A stretch of 64,000 nucleotides of DNA from Pseudomonas anuradhapurensis (lineage in GTDB: Bacteria; Pseudomonadota; Gammaproteobacteria; Pseudomonadales; Pseudomonadaceae), in the NCBI RefSeq assembly GCF_014269225.2, contig NZ_CP077097.1:62001-126000 (forward strand). The letters are read 5' to 3'. A program made the translations under genes and the position numbers. The notes under the pieces are model-generated. The model was not told where the DNA came from and made no database searches. It saw nothing but the letters and a program-made list of their open reading frames with translations. This document shows positions 19,371 through 27,490 of this stretch, piece after piece. Numbering within the stretch: the stretch's first letter is position 1; each line of letters opens with the position of its first letter.

Positions 19371-19398
19371 CCTCTTCGCGGACGTGCCCGCGAAGAGG
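19371..19398. terminator. Terminator-like hairpin between znuA and thrB
   Basis: CCTCTTCGCGG, ACGTG, CCCGCGAAGAGG forms a perfect 11-bp stem at the convergent ends of znuA and thrB, with short A/T tails on each side. The arms also match a single type B REP unit, so it may be a solitary REP used as a two-way terminator. Confidence 0.7.
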
Positions 19399-19408
19399 CA
19401 AAAGTGCA

Positions 19409-20359
19409 TTAGAGGGCGAACGGCAGGTGCAAGGCCACCTGCCGGCGCTGCGCCAGGCGCACTTCGAACTCGCTCGGGTCGTGGATCATCACGTCCATTC
19501 CGGCAAACGATTCTGCAGCAATCAGGCGCGACAGCCAGAAGCGTACGCACCCTACCCGCAACATTTCCGGCCACAGCTCGGCCTCGGCAGCGGTAAATGG
19601 CCGCAACGCCGCGTAAGCGGCCAGCAGCGCCTGGGCACGCGGTACATCCACAGCGCCGTGCTCATCCAGGCACCAGTCGTTCACGGTGATGGCGATGTCA
19701 TACAGCATCGGCCCGGAACACGCATTGTAGAAGTCGATTACACCGGTCAGGTGGGTGCCTTCGAACATCACGTTGTCGCGGAACAGGTCGGCGTGCAGAT
19801 TGGCCCGTGGCAGGGCCAGGATCTGCGCCTTGTGCGCGCGGATTTCATCCAGCGCCGGTTGCAGCAGAGCGGCTTGCTCGGTGGTCAGGCGCGGCAGCAG
19901 CTCGGCACCGGAAGCCAGCATCCAGTCCAGGCCACGGTCGGTACGGCGCTCGATGATGTGCTCGCGGGTGGCCAGGTGAATGTGCGCCAGCAATTCGCCG
20001 ACCTGGGCGCAGTGCTGGGCGTTCGGCGCCTTGATGTGCTTGCCCGACAGCCGTGGCTGCAACAGCGCTGGCTTGCCACACAGTTCACGCAGGCCGTTGC
20101 CGTCGCGGTCCCGTATCGCATAGGGCACTGGCATGTCGGCGGCGTGCAGGGTATCGAGCAGCTCGATGAAGAACGGCATGTCCTCGCTGGGCCCGCGCTC
20201 GATCAGCGTCAGGACGAACTCCCCCTGTTCGAGGCTGACGAAGAAATTGCTGTTCTCGGTGCCGGCGGCAATGCCCTGGAAGTCGAGCAGACGGCCCAGC
20301 GCGTACGGTGCCAGAAAGGTTTCCAGCTCAGGCCGGGTCACGGGGGTGAAGACTGACAT
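19409..20359 (-). CDS. thrB: Homoserine kinase
   Basis: A 316-aa homoserine kinase of the aminoglycoside-phosphotransferase-like type found in pseudomonads, not the GHMP type of E. coli. It phosphorylates homoserine in threonine synthesis. The kinase-like features are TENSNFFV near residue 35, the catalytic loop NLHADLFRDNVMF (about 185-197) and the metal-binding GVIDFYNA. It lies 69 bp before the DUF2782 gene on the same strand. Confidence 0.93.
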   Translation of the reverse strand: MSVFTPVTRPELETFLAPYALGRLLDFQGIAAGTENSNFFVSLEQGEFVLTLIERGPSEDMPFFIELLDTLHAADMPVPYAIRDRDGNGLRELCGKPALLQPRLSGKHIKAPNAQHCAQVGELLAHIHLATREHIIERRTDRGLDWMLASGAELLPRLTTEQAALLQPALDEIRAHKAQILALPRANLHADLFRDNVMFEGTHLTGVIDFYNACSGPMLYDIAITVNDWCLDEHGAVDVPRAQALLAAYAALRPFTAAEAELWPEMLRVGCVRFWLSRLIAAESFAGMDVMIHDPSEFEVRLAQRRQVALHLPFAL

Positions 20360-20428
20360 GATGAAAAGTTGCCCATACGGGCACTTCCGCCGGGAAGTGC
20401 CAGGTTGATGTGAACGGTGCGCGTCAGA

Positions 20429-20716
20429 TTACCACTCGAAGATCTTCCAGGACGGAATCAGCATGTCCGGCTGGTCGGATCGAATGAAATTGCCATCAGA
20501 GCCATCGGCGCGTACCAGGAAATAAGGCTTGCCGTGTTTCGGCGTGATCTTGATCGCATACAGGAACCCGTTCTGCCGGTATTCCTGGATGGTTTTGTCG
20601 CCTTCCGTGCGAATGGTCACCTCGGGATCGGCCGAGGGGGCGTCGTCCGCCGCCAGGGTGACGACAGGCATGGTTGCCAACAGACCGAGCAGTAACAGGC
20701 GATTGAGTGTACGCAT
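20429..20716 (-). CDS. DUF2782 small secreted protein
   Basis: A 95-aa protein with a signal peptide (about 1-22) and a compact domain with [16 protein letters not shown], typical of DUF2782. Small conserved members of this family sit between polA and thrB in pseudomonads, as I recall. It may be co-transcribed with thrB. Function unknown, probably periplasmic. Confidence 0.85.
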   Translation of the reverse strand: MRTLNRLLLLGLLATMPVVTLAADDAPSADPEVTIRTEGDKTIQEYRQNGFLYAIKITPKHGKPYFLVRADGSDGNFIRSDQPDMLIPSWKIFEW

Positions 20717-20791
20717 GATAACCTTGTCCCTTTGTCGTCAATGATTCTGGCTATTCTAGCGCCGGACCCGTCGAAAAGGTTGATTCTGCTC

Positions 20792-23539
20792 ATGAGCCAA
20801 GCGCCCCTCGTCCTGGTGGACGGTTCCTCCTACCTGTACCGCGCCTTCCATGCGCTGCCGCCGTTGACCACCTCCAAGGGCATGCCGACCGGCGCGGTGA
20901 AGGGGGTGCTGAACATGCTCAAGAGCCTGCGCAAGCAATACCCCGACAGCCTCTTTGCGGTGGTGTTCGACGCCAAGGGCGGCACCTTCCGCGATGCCAT
21001 GTTCGCCGAGTACAAGGCCAACCGCCCGAGCATGCCGGACGACTTGCGCTTGCAGATCGAGCCGCTGCACGCCAGCGTCAAGGCGCTGGGCTACCCGCTG
21101 TTGTGCGTCGAGGGTGTCGAGGCCGACGACGTGATCGGCACCCTGGCGCGCAGCAGCGCCGCCCTTGGCCGGCCGGTGATCATCTCGACCGGTGACAAGG
21201 ACATGGCGCAGCTGGTGGACGGGCACATTACCTTGGTCAACACCATGACCGGAAGCGTGCTGGACGTTGCTGGCGTGCACGAGAAATTTGGCGTCGGCCC
21301 GGAACATATCATCGACTTCCTGGCCCTGATGGGCGACAAGGTCGACAACATTCCCGGCGTGCCGGGTGTCGGCGAAAAAACTGCAGTGGGCCTGCTGACC
21401 GGCATCGGCGGCGGCCTCAGCGACCTCTATGCCAACCTGGACAAGGTGCCGACGCTGCCCATTCGCGGCGCCAAGACCCTGCCGGCCAAGCTCGAAGAGC
21501 ACCGCGACGCGGCGTTCCTGTCGTATGAGCTGGCCACCATCAAGATCGATGTGCCGCTGGATATCGAGGTCGACGCCCTGGTATGCGGGGAGCCGGATCG
21601 CGAAGCGCTGCTGGCGTTGTACAGCGAAATGGAGTTCAAGAGCTGGGTCGCCGAAGTGCAGCGCGACGCGGCGAAGGCCGGTGATGACATCGCGCCGATC
21701 GCGGAACCGGTGGCCAAGGTCGAGCCCAGGTACGAAACCATTCTTGACCCGGCCCGTTTCCAGGTCTGGCTGGAGAAGCTGCGCCAGGCACCGCTGTTCG
21801 CATTCGACACCGAGACCACCAGCCTGGATGCCCAGCAGGCGCAGCTGGTTGGCCTGTCGTTCGCCGTCGAGCCGCATGAAGCGGCCTACGTGCCGCTGGC
21901 CCATGATTACGAGGGAGCGCCAGCGCAGTTGGACCGCGACAGCGTGCTGCTGGCACTCAAGCCGTTGCTCGAAGACCCGGCCAAGGCCAAGGTCGGGCAG
22001 AACGCCAAATACGATATCAACATCCTCGCCAATGGCACGCCGGCCATCGAAATGCGCGGCGTAGCCTATGACACCATGCTCGAGTCGTATGTGTTGAACT
22101 CCACGGCCACCCGGCATGACATGGATAGCCTGGCGCAGAAGTACCTCGACCACACCACCATTGCCTTCGAGGACATCGCCGGCAAGGGCGCCAAGCAGCT
22201 GACCTTCAACCAGATCCACCTGGACAAGGCCGGCCCCTACGCCGCCGAAGACGCCGACATCACCCTGCGCCTGCACCACGCGTTGCAGGCGCGCCTGGCG
22301 CAGACACCGAGCGTGCAGCCGGTACTGATGGACATCGAGATGCCGCTGGTGCCGGTGCTGGCCAAGATCGAGCGCCAGGGTGCGTTGGTCGATGCTGCGC
22401 TGCTGCGGGTGCAGAGTGGCGAGCTGGGGGTGAAGATGGCCGAGCTGGAGCAGCGTGCCTATGAGCTGGCGGGTGAGGAATTCAACCTCGGCTCGCCCAA
22501 GCAGCTGGGTGCGATCCTCTATGACAAGCTGGGCATGCCGGTGCTGAGCAAGACCACCAAGGGCCAGCCATCCACTGCAGAAGCGGTGCTCGACGAACTG
22601 GCCGAGCAAGGCTATCCGCTGCCTGAGGTATTGATGCAGTACCGCAGCCTGAGCAAGCTCAAGAGCACCTACACGGACAAGCTGCCAGGGCAGATCAACC
22701 CGCGCACCGGGCGTATCCACACCTCGTACCAGCAGGCGGTGGCGGCTACTGGCCGGTTGTCCTCGAGCGACCCGAACCTGCAGAACATCCCGATTCGTAC
22801 GGCCGAAGGGCGGCGCATCCGCCAGGCCTTCGTCGCCAGCCCGGGCTACAAGTTGCTGGCGGCCGACTACTCGCAGATCGAGCTGCGCATCATGGCCCAC
22901 CTGGCCAAGGATGAAGGCTTGCTGCATGCCTTCCGCAACAACCTGGACGTGCACCGCGCGACGGCGGCGGAAGTGTTCGGCGTGGCCCTGGAAGACGTCA
23001 CCACCGACCAGCGCCGCAGCGCCAAGGCCATCAACTTCGGCCTGATCTATGGCATGAGCGCGTTTGGCCTGGCCAAGCAGATCGGTGTCGATCGCAAGCA
23101 GTCGCAGGACTATATCGACCGCTATTTCACTCGCTACCCTGGCGTACTGGCCTACATGGAGCGCACCCGCGCTCAGGCTGCCGCGCAAGGCTTTGTCGAA
23201 ACCCTGTTTGGCCGGCGCCTGTACCTGCCGGACATCAATGCCAAGAACCCGGCCTTGCGCAAAGGCGCCGAGCGCACCGCGATCAACGCGCCGATGCAAG
23301 GCACCGCGGCCGACATCATCAAGCGCGCCATGGTCAATGTGGATAACTGGCTGAGCGAAAGCGGGCTGGATGCCCGGGTCATCCTCCAGGTTCACGACGA
23401 ACTGGTGCTGGAGGTACGCGAAGACCTGGTAGACCAGGTCAAAGATGAAATTCGCCAGCGCATGAGCCAGGCGGCGCAGCTGGATGTGCCGTTGCTGGTG
23501 GAAGCAGGAATTGGTGCGAATTGGGACGAAGCTCACTGA
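20792..23539 (+). CDS. polA: DNA polymerase I
   Basis: A 915-aa DNA polymerase I for Okazaki fragment processing and repair. Three domains are visible: the 5'-3' exonuclease (1-290, with [13 protein letters not shown] and acidic EADD), the 3'-5' proofreading exonuclease with intact FDTETT (about 330-520), and the polymerase with motif [12 protein letters not shown], motif [15 protein letters not shown] and motif [11 protein letters not shown] chose the ATG at 20792, where the exonuclease homology begins; the ribosome site is weak (AAGG, 12 bases away). Confidence 0.97.
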   Translation: MSQAPLVLVDGSSYLYRAFHALPPLTTSKGMPTGAVKGVLNMLKSLRKQYPDSLFAVVFDAKGGTFRDAMFAEYKANRPSMPDDLRLQIEPLHASVKALGYPLLCVEGVEADDVIGTLARSSAALGRPVIISTGDKDMAQLVDGHITLVNTMTGSVLDVAGVHEKFGVGPEHIIDFLALMGDKVDNIPGVPGVGEKTAVGLLTGIGGGLSDLYANLDKVPTLPIRGAKTLPAKLEEHRDAAFLSYELATIKIDVPLDIEVDALVCGEPDREALLALYSEMEFKSWVAEVQRDAAKAGDDIAPIAEPVAKVEPRYETILDPARFQVWLEKLRQAPLFAFDTETTSLDAQQAQLVGLSFAVEPHEAAYVPLAHDYEGAPAQLDRDSVLLALKPLLEDPAKAKVGQNAKYDINILANGTPAIEMRGVAYDTMLESYVLNSTATRHDMDSLAQKYLDHTTIAFEDIAGKGAKQLTFNQIHLDKAGPYAAEDADITLRLHHALQARLAQTPSVQPVLMDIEMPLVPVLAKIERQGALVDAALLRVQSGELGVKMAELEQRAYELAGEEFNLGSPKQLGAILYDKLGMPVLSKTTKGQPSTAEAVLDELAEQGYPLPEVLMQYRSLSKLKSTYTDKLPGQINPRTGRIHTSYQQAVAATGRLSSSDPNLQNIPIRTAEGRRIRQAFVASPGYKLLAADYSQIELRIMAHLAKDEGLLHAFRNNLDVHRATAAEVFGVALEDVTTDQRRSAKAINFGLIYGMSAFGLAKQIGVDRKQSQDYIDRYFTRYPGVLAYMERTRAQAAAQGFVETLFGRRLYLPDINAKNPALRKGAERTAINAPMQGTAADIIKRAMVNVDNWLSESGLDARVILQVHDELVLEVREDLVDQVKDEIRQRMSQAAQLDVPLLVEAGIGANWDEAH

Positions 23540-23559
23540 TCGAGCAGGTAAAGCTGTGT

Positions 23560-23588
23560 AGGATCTGCGACGTAGGGACGCGGATCCT
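23560..23588 (+). terminator. Hairpin after polA
   Basis: AGGATCTGCG, nine-base loop, CGCGGATCCT forms a 10-bp stem with one G-T pair 21 bp after the polA stop. No T tract follows, so it may protect the 3' end or act as a weak terminator. Confidence 0.4.
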
Positions 23589-23653
23589 GGCGCCGCTCAG
23601 TGCCATGGGTGCTGACGCTTCATGAAACTATCGCAAATAGTTTCCAGGGCTTC

Positions 23654-23682
23654 GGAACTAAACCGGTGAAGCGGAACTCAGA
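23654..23682 (+). promoter_or_regulatory. Candidate sigma-22 (AlgU)-type promoter of the sRNA
   Basis: GGAACT at 23654-23659 and TCAGA at 23678-23682, 18 bp apart, resemble the extracytoplasmic stress promoter pattern GAACTT-N16/17-TCTGA. Position fits a start near 23689 for the sRNA. The P. aeruginosa counterpart ErsA is known to depend on this sigma factor, which supports the reading. Confidence 0.5.
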
Positions 23683-23688
23683 GTATCT

Positions 23689-23818
23689 GAATGGCTGGTG
23701 AAGCCTTTCGATGCTCCTATGTTGTGTTAAGTGTTGGCAGATATCCGGACCCCGCCCTAGCGGTCCGGACTTGGACCCCGAACTTCCCCCTCCCCATACG
23801 AAGTCCGGGGTTTTTTTT
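23689..23818 (+). ncRNA. ersA: Spot 42/ErsA-like small RNA
   Basis: About 130 nt between polA and engB, the genomic place of E. coli Spot 42 and P. aeruginosa ErsA. Two hairpins are visible: TCCGGACC/GGTCCGGA (23744-23751 with 23762-23769), then a terminator stem ACCCCGAACTTC/GAAGTCCGGGGT (23775-23786 with 23800-23811) with one mismatch and eight T. The terminator loop holds a C-rich stretch (CCCCTCCCC), as expected for an Hfq-dependent RNA that pairs with G-rich ribosome sites. The 5' end is inferred from the promoter. ErsA controls envelope and exopolysaccharide genes in P. aeruginosa; targets here are unknown. Confidence 0.75.
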
Positions 23819-23847
23819 GCCCGGAATTCCTTGGTGATGCGGTCTTT

Positions 23848-23878
23848 GTGTAGGCGCGACACAAGGCCGCGTCTACAC
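23848..23878. terminator. Hairpin at the 3' end of engB, REP-like
   Basis: GTGTAGGCGCG, nine-base loop, CGCGTCTACAC: an 11-bp stem with one G-T pair, 16 bp beyond the engB stop. The loop and arms (TAGGCGCGACACAAGGCCGC) resemble a shortened type A REP. Confidence 0.5.
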
Positions 23879-23894
23879 GAAGACGCGCAGGCCT

Positions 23895-24527
23895 TCAGGC
23901 CACTGGCTTGTCTTCCAGCTCCATCCAGCCCGCCAGCACCCGGTAGGCCTCTTCCACGCCCAGGCGCTTGGGTGCCGAGAACAGCTGGATGGTCACGCCA
24001 TCGCCCCAGCCCTTGCGGATTTCCGACTGCACCTTGAGCAGGGTGTTCTTGCCTGCGCCGTGGGTCAGTTTGTCGGCCTTGGTCAGCAGGATGTGCATCG
24101 GCATGCTGCTGGCCTTGGCCCAGTCGAGCATCATCTTGTCGAAGTCGGTCATCGGGTGGCGTACGTCCATCATCAGGATGACGCCACGCAGGCATTCACG
24201 GCTGCCCAGGTAGGCTTCCAGGTGTTTCTGCCAATGTTGCTTCAGCGGAATCGGCACTTTTGCATAACCGTAGCCCGGCAGGTCGACCAAACGCCGTTCA
24301 TCGTCCAGACTGAAGAAATTCAACAGCTGGGTGCGCCCGGGGGTTTTCGAGGTACGCGCCAGGCTGGCATGAGTCAGGGTGTTGAGGGCGCTGGATTTGC
24401 CGGCGTTGGAGCGGCCGGCGAAAGCCACCTCGTAACCCTGGTCGTCCGGGCATTGTTCGACCTTGGCAGCGCTGAGGGCGAATGTGGCTTTCTGGCAGAG
24501 GCCGAGGATGGGGTTCTTGACTTGCAT
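23895..24527 (-). CDS. engB: Ribosome biogenesis GTPase EngB/YsxC
   Basis: A 210-aa GTPase of the YihA/YsxC type, needed for large ribosomal subunit assembly. G1 is [10 protein letters not shown]3 is DLPGYG and G4 is TKAD. I chose the ATG at 24527, the usual start for the family (MQVKNPI); the frame stays open far upstream but that part has no family similarity I can see and holds a promoter region. The ribosome site is weak. Confidence 0.94.
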   Translation of the reverse strand: MQVKNPILGLCQKATFALSAAKVEQCPDDQGYEVAFAGRSNAGKSSALNTLTHASLARTSKTPGRTQLLNFFSLDDERRLVDLPGYGYAKVPIPLKQHWQKHLEAYLGSRECLRGVILMMDVRHPMTDFDKMMLDWAKASSMPMHILLTKADKLTHGAGKNTLLKVQSEIRKGWGDGVTIQLFSAPKRLGVEEAYRVLAGWMELEDKPVA

Positions 24528-24728
24528 GGGATATCCGATGTGGGTGTTGCCTGACTCTGTAGGCTCGAGCCTGGCAAGCGGTGTCGTTTCCGTTTGGATG
24601 GCGGAAGTATATAATGCCCCAGTTTTTGTGTGCTCATTCTCCCGGCAAAGGGGAACGAGCATGGGGTGTCGAACAATAGCTCGCGCAACAGAACGCAGCG
24701 CGGCCCCCAACCCTGAAGGTCGTTCCGC

Positions 24729-25031
24729 ATGGCGAAATGGCTGCTTGCTGTCGGTATGTTCCTGCCGTTTTTCAGCGCACAGGCTACACAGGATCCCGAG
24801 GTGTTGTACAACCGCACGTGTGCGGCCTGTCACGCCGGGCAGTTGCCACAGGCACCCAGGCAGGGTGATCGGGCAGCATGGGAGCCAAGGCTGGCGCAAG
24901 GCATGGAGGTACTGGTGAAGCACGTGACCCAGGGTTTCAAGGCTATGCCGCCGCGTGGATTGTGCATGGACTGCAGTGCCGAGGACTACCGTTTGGTCAT
25001 CCTTTGGATGAGCGGCAGTCCCGATACATAA
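24729..25031 (+). CDS. Cytochrome c5-like protein
   Basis: A 100-aa periplasmic monoheme cytochrome. Signal peptide about 1-18, heme-binding CAACH near residues 32-36, axial Met in KAMPPRG, and a Cys pair (CMDC) near the end as in the c5 family. AAGGT lies 9 bases before the ATG. It is followed by the cytochrome c4 gene after 31 bp, a common pairing for electron delivery to terminal oxidases. Confidence 0.9.
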   Translation: MAKWLLAVGMFLPFFSAQATQDPEVLYNRTCAACHAGQLPQAPRQGDRAAWEPRLAQGMEVLVKHVTQGFKAMPPRGLCMDCSAEDYRLVILWMSGSPDT

Positions 25032-25062
25032 CATTTCACCCTTAGCCGTGTTGGATTAGCTG

Positions 25063-25680
25063 ATGAACAAACTAGTCGTGAGTCTGCTGTTGACCCTGGG
25101 TGTCGCAGGTGCGGCCACTGCTGCGCAACCTATCAAAGGCGATGCCGCCGCCGGCCAGGCCAAGACTGCCGTGTGTGGCGCCTGCCACAACCCCGACGGC
25201 AACAGCCTGGCGCCGAACTTCCCGAAACTGGCCGGCCAGGGCCAGCGCTACCTCGAAAAACAACTGCACGATATCAAGTCGGGCAAGCGCACCGTGCTGG
25301 AAATGACCGGGATGCTGGCCAATTTCAATGACCAGGACCTGGCTGATATCGCCGCCTACTTCTCCAGCCAGAAAGGCAGCGTTGGCGCTGCCGATCCCAA
25401 GCTCGTCGAGCGTGGCCGTGCGCTGTTCAACGGCGGCGACCTGGAGAAGGGCATGCCTGCCTGCACCGGTTGCCATTCGCCCAATGGCGCCGGCATCGCC
25501 CTGGCCGGCTTCCCGCACCTGGGCGGCCAGCACGCGCAGTATGTGACCAAGCAGCTCACCGATTTCCGCGAAGGCAACCGCACCAATGATGGCGATGCCA
25601 TGACCATGCGCACCATCGCCGGCAAACTGAGCAACCACGATATCGAGGCGTTGGCCAGCTACATCCAGGGGCTGCACTGA
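25063..25680 (+). CDS. Cytochrome c4 (diheme)
   Basis: A 205-aa periplasmic diheme cytochrome. After a signal peptide (1-20) come two similar halves with CGACH (about 38-42) and CTGCH (about 137-141), each followed by an axial Met segment (EMTGML and MTMRTI). Cytochrome c4 passes electrons to terminal oxidases and would be a fitting donor for the caa3 enzyme in this window. Confidence 0.94.
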   Translation: MNKLVVSLLLTLGVAGAATAAQPIKGDAAAGQAKTAVCGACHNPDGNSLAPNFPKLAGQGQRYLEKQLHDIKSGKRTVLEMTGMLANFNDQDLADIAAYFSSQKGSVGAADPKLVERGRALFNGGDLEKGMPACTGCHSPNGAGIALAGFPHLGGQHAQYVTKQLTDFREGNRTNDGDAMTMRTIAGKLSNHDIEALASYIQGLH

Positions 25681-25699
25681 GACCCTCGACAGCCTGCCA

Positions 25700-25792
25700 T
25701 GGCCCTATCGCTGGCAAGCCAGCTGCCACAGGTACTCCATCGCCTGAGGTCGATGCGGTCGAGGTGGGCGCCGGCTTGCCGGCGATAAGGCC
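25700..25792. repeat. Inverted pair of REP-type repeats (type C)
   Basis: Arms GGCCCTATCGCTGGCAAGCC (25701 on) and GGCTTGCCGGCGATAAGGCC (ending 25792) are inverted copies of a third REP variant, also found at 51868-51958. It lies between the tandem cytochrome c4 and dsbA genes. Confidence 0.85.
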
Positions 25793-25842
25793 ATTACAGG
25801 CGGCGCATTAACTTTCAGTTAATGTTGTAAGCCAATGATGAA

Positions 25843-25867
25843 AAGGGCGGCCGGACCGCCCTTTTTT
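25843..25867 (+). terminator. Rho-independent terminator upstream of dsbA
   Basis: AAGGGCGG, CCGGA, CCGCCCTT followed by a T6 run at 25862-25867. A smaller hairpin (CATTAAC, TTTCA, GTTAATG) lies at 25806-25824. Together they end the cytochrome transcript before dsbA. Confidence 0.85.
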
Positions 25868-25963
25868 CAGTCCGCAGCCGTTACACTACAGAACTCGAGC
25901 CCTTCCCGGCCTGTCACAGTGCAGGTCGCGTCGGGGCGACCCAAGACTGCTCAGGAGTAAAGC

Positions 25964-26596
25964 ATGCGTAAACTGATTCTCAGCGCTGCGCTGGTCGCCG
26001 CCAGCGTATTCGGTATGACTGCCGTCCAGGCCGCAGAGCCTGTGGCTGGCAAGGAATACATCGAGCTGAGCAACCCTGTTCCGGTTTCCGTGCCTGGCAA
26101 GATCGAAGTCGTCGAGCTGTTCTGGTACGGCTGCCCACACTGCTACCACTTCGAGCCGACCATCAACCCTTGGGTTGAAAAGCTGCCCAAGGACGTCAAC
26201 TTCAAGCGCGTACCGGCCATGTTCGGTGGCCCATGGGATGCGCACGGCCAGATGTTCCTGACCCTCGAGGCCATGGGCGTCGAGCACAAGGTGCACGCGG
26301 CGGTGTTCGATGCCATTCAGAACCAGCACAAGCGCCTGACCGACAAGAATGACATGGCCGAATTCCTCGCCACCCAAGGCGTGGACAAGGACAAGTTCCT
26401 GGCCACCTACGACTCGTTCGCCATCAAGGGCCAGGTCAACCAGGCCAAGGAACTGGCGAAGAAGTACGAAATCACCGGCGTACCAAGCATGGTGGTCAAC
26501 GGCAAGTACCGCTTCGACCTGGGTACCGCCGGCGGGCCGGAAGGCGTGCTGAATGTTGCCGACCAGCTGATCGACAAGGAGCGCGCCGCTAAGTAA
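25964..26596 (+). CDS. dsbA: Thiol:disulfide interchange protein DsbA
   Basis: A 210-aa periplasmic oxidase that introduces disulfide bonds. Signal peptide about 1-22, active-site CPHC at 57-60 in the thioredoxin fold, an inserted helical domain (about 85-150) and the cis-Pro segment GVPSMV. A clear ribosome site (CAGGAG) precedes the ATG. The next gene begins 12 bp downstream. Confidence 0.95.
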   Translation: MRKLILSAALVAASVFGMTAVQAAEPVAGKEYIELSNPVPVSVPGKIEVVELFWYGCPHCYHFEPTINPWVEKLPKDVNFKRVPAMFGGPWDAHGQMFLTLEAMGVEHKVHAAVFDAIQNQHKRLTDKNDMAEFLATQGVDKDKFLATYDSFAIKGQVNQAKELAKKYEITGVPSMVVNGKYRFDLGTAGGPEGVLNVADQLIDKERAAK

Positions 26597-26608
26597 GCGG
26601 CGCAGCCC

Positions 26609-27463
26609 ATGCCCCGCTTCAGGTCCACGCGTGGCATTGGCCTGCACCAGCCGCAGGTCAACGAGCACCACCTGCAGGCCCCTGGCCTGCCTGAGGATGG
26701 TCGCCTGCGGCTGCTCAGTTTCAACATCCAGGTGGGCATCAGCACCGAGCGTTATCGGCATTACCTCACCCGCAGCTGGCAGCACCTGCTGCCGCACAAC
26801 GGGCGTGCCGGCAACCTGCAGAAGATCGGCAAACTGCTGGGTGACTTCGACCTGGTGGCCTTGCAGGAGGCCGATGGTGGCAGCCTGCGTTCGGGCTACG
26901 TCAACCAGGTCGAACACCTCGCCCACCTGGGTGCTTTCCCCTACTGGTACCAGCAGCTCAACCGCAACCTCGGGCGTTTTGCCCAGCACAGCAATGGGGT
27001 GCTCAGCCGCATCAAGCCACACGTGCTCGAAGATCATCCGTTACCCGGCCCGGCCGGGCGCGGAGCGATCCTGGTGCGTTTCGGCGAGGGTGACGATGCC
27101 CTGATCGTGGTCATGATGCACCTGGCCCTTGGTGCCAAGACCCGCGCGCTGCAGTTGGGCTACATTCGTGAGCTGATTGGCGGCTACCGCCACCAGGTGT
27201 TGATGGGTGACATGAACACCCATGCCACCGACCTGCTGGAGCACTCGCCGTTGCGCGACCTGGGCCTGATTGCCCCGCAAGTCGAGGCCACCTTCCCGAG
27301 CTGGCGGCCACAGCGTTGCCTGGACCACATCCTGCTCAGCCCAAGCCTCACGCTGGAGCGTGTCGAGGTGCTGGCACAGCCAATTTCTGACCACCTTCCC
27401 GTTGCCGTCGAGATTCGATTGCCTGATGCATTGACTGTGGATACGCTGCCGGTCCCGAGCTAA
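26609..27463 (+). CDS. Endonuclease/exonuclease/phosphatase family protein
   Basis: A 284-aa EEP-fold protein. Metal and catalytic residues are present in order: N in SFNIQVG, E in LQEADGG, the central MMHLAL, D/N in GDMNTH, and the closing D-H pair SDHLPV. No signal peptide is visible, so it is probably cytoplasmic. Its substrate could be a nucleic acid or a phospholipid head group; the sequence does not decide. It begins 12 bp after dsbA and ends where the GGDEF gene starts. Confidence 0.85.
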   Translation: MPRFRSTRGIGLHQPQVNEHHLQAPGLPEDGRLRLLSFNIQVGISTERYRHYLTRSWQHLLPHNGRAGNLQKIGKLLGDFDLVALQEADGGSLRSGYVNQVEHLAHLGAFPYWYQQLNRNLGRFAQHSNGVLSRIKPHVLEDHPLPGPAGRGAILVRFGEGDDALIVVMMHLALGAKTRALQLGYIRELIGGYRHQVLMGDMNTHATDLLEHSPLRDLGLIAPQVEATFPSWRPQRCLDHILLSPSLTLERVEVLAQPISDHLPVAVEIRLPDALTVDTLPVPS

Positions 27464-27490
27464 TTGCCATCACCGTTTGCGGACCCGGGC

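Noticed and set aside
20756..23536. A 926-codon open frame antisense to polA
   Set aside because: Mirror of polA codon bias with no recognisable domain; polA is certain.
24610..24615. TATAAT as -10 box for the cytochrome c5-like gene
   Set aside because: The hexamer is perfect, but the matching -35 (TTTCCG) is poor and the leader would be over 100 bases; not listed as a promoter.
23895..25034. Extended form of engB starting near 25034
   Set aside because: The upstream extension runs across the cytochrome gene on the other strand and has no GTPase similarity; the start at 24527 matches family length.
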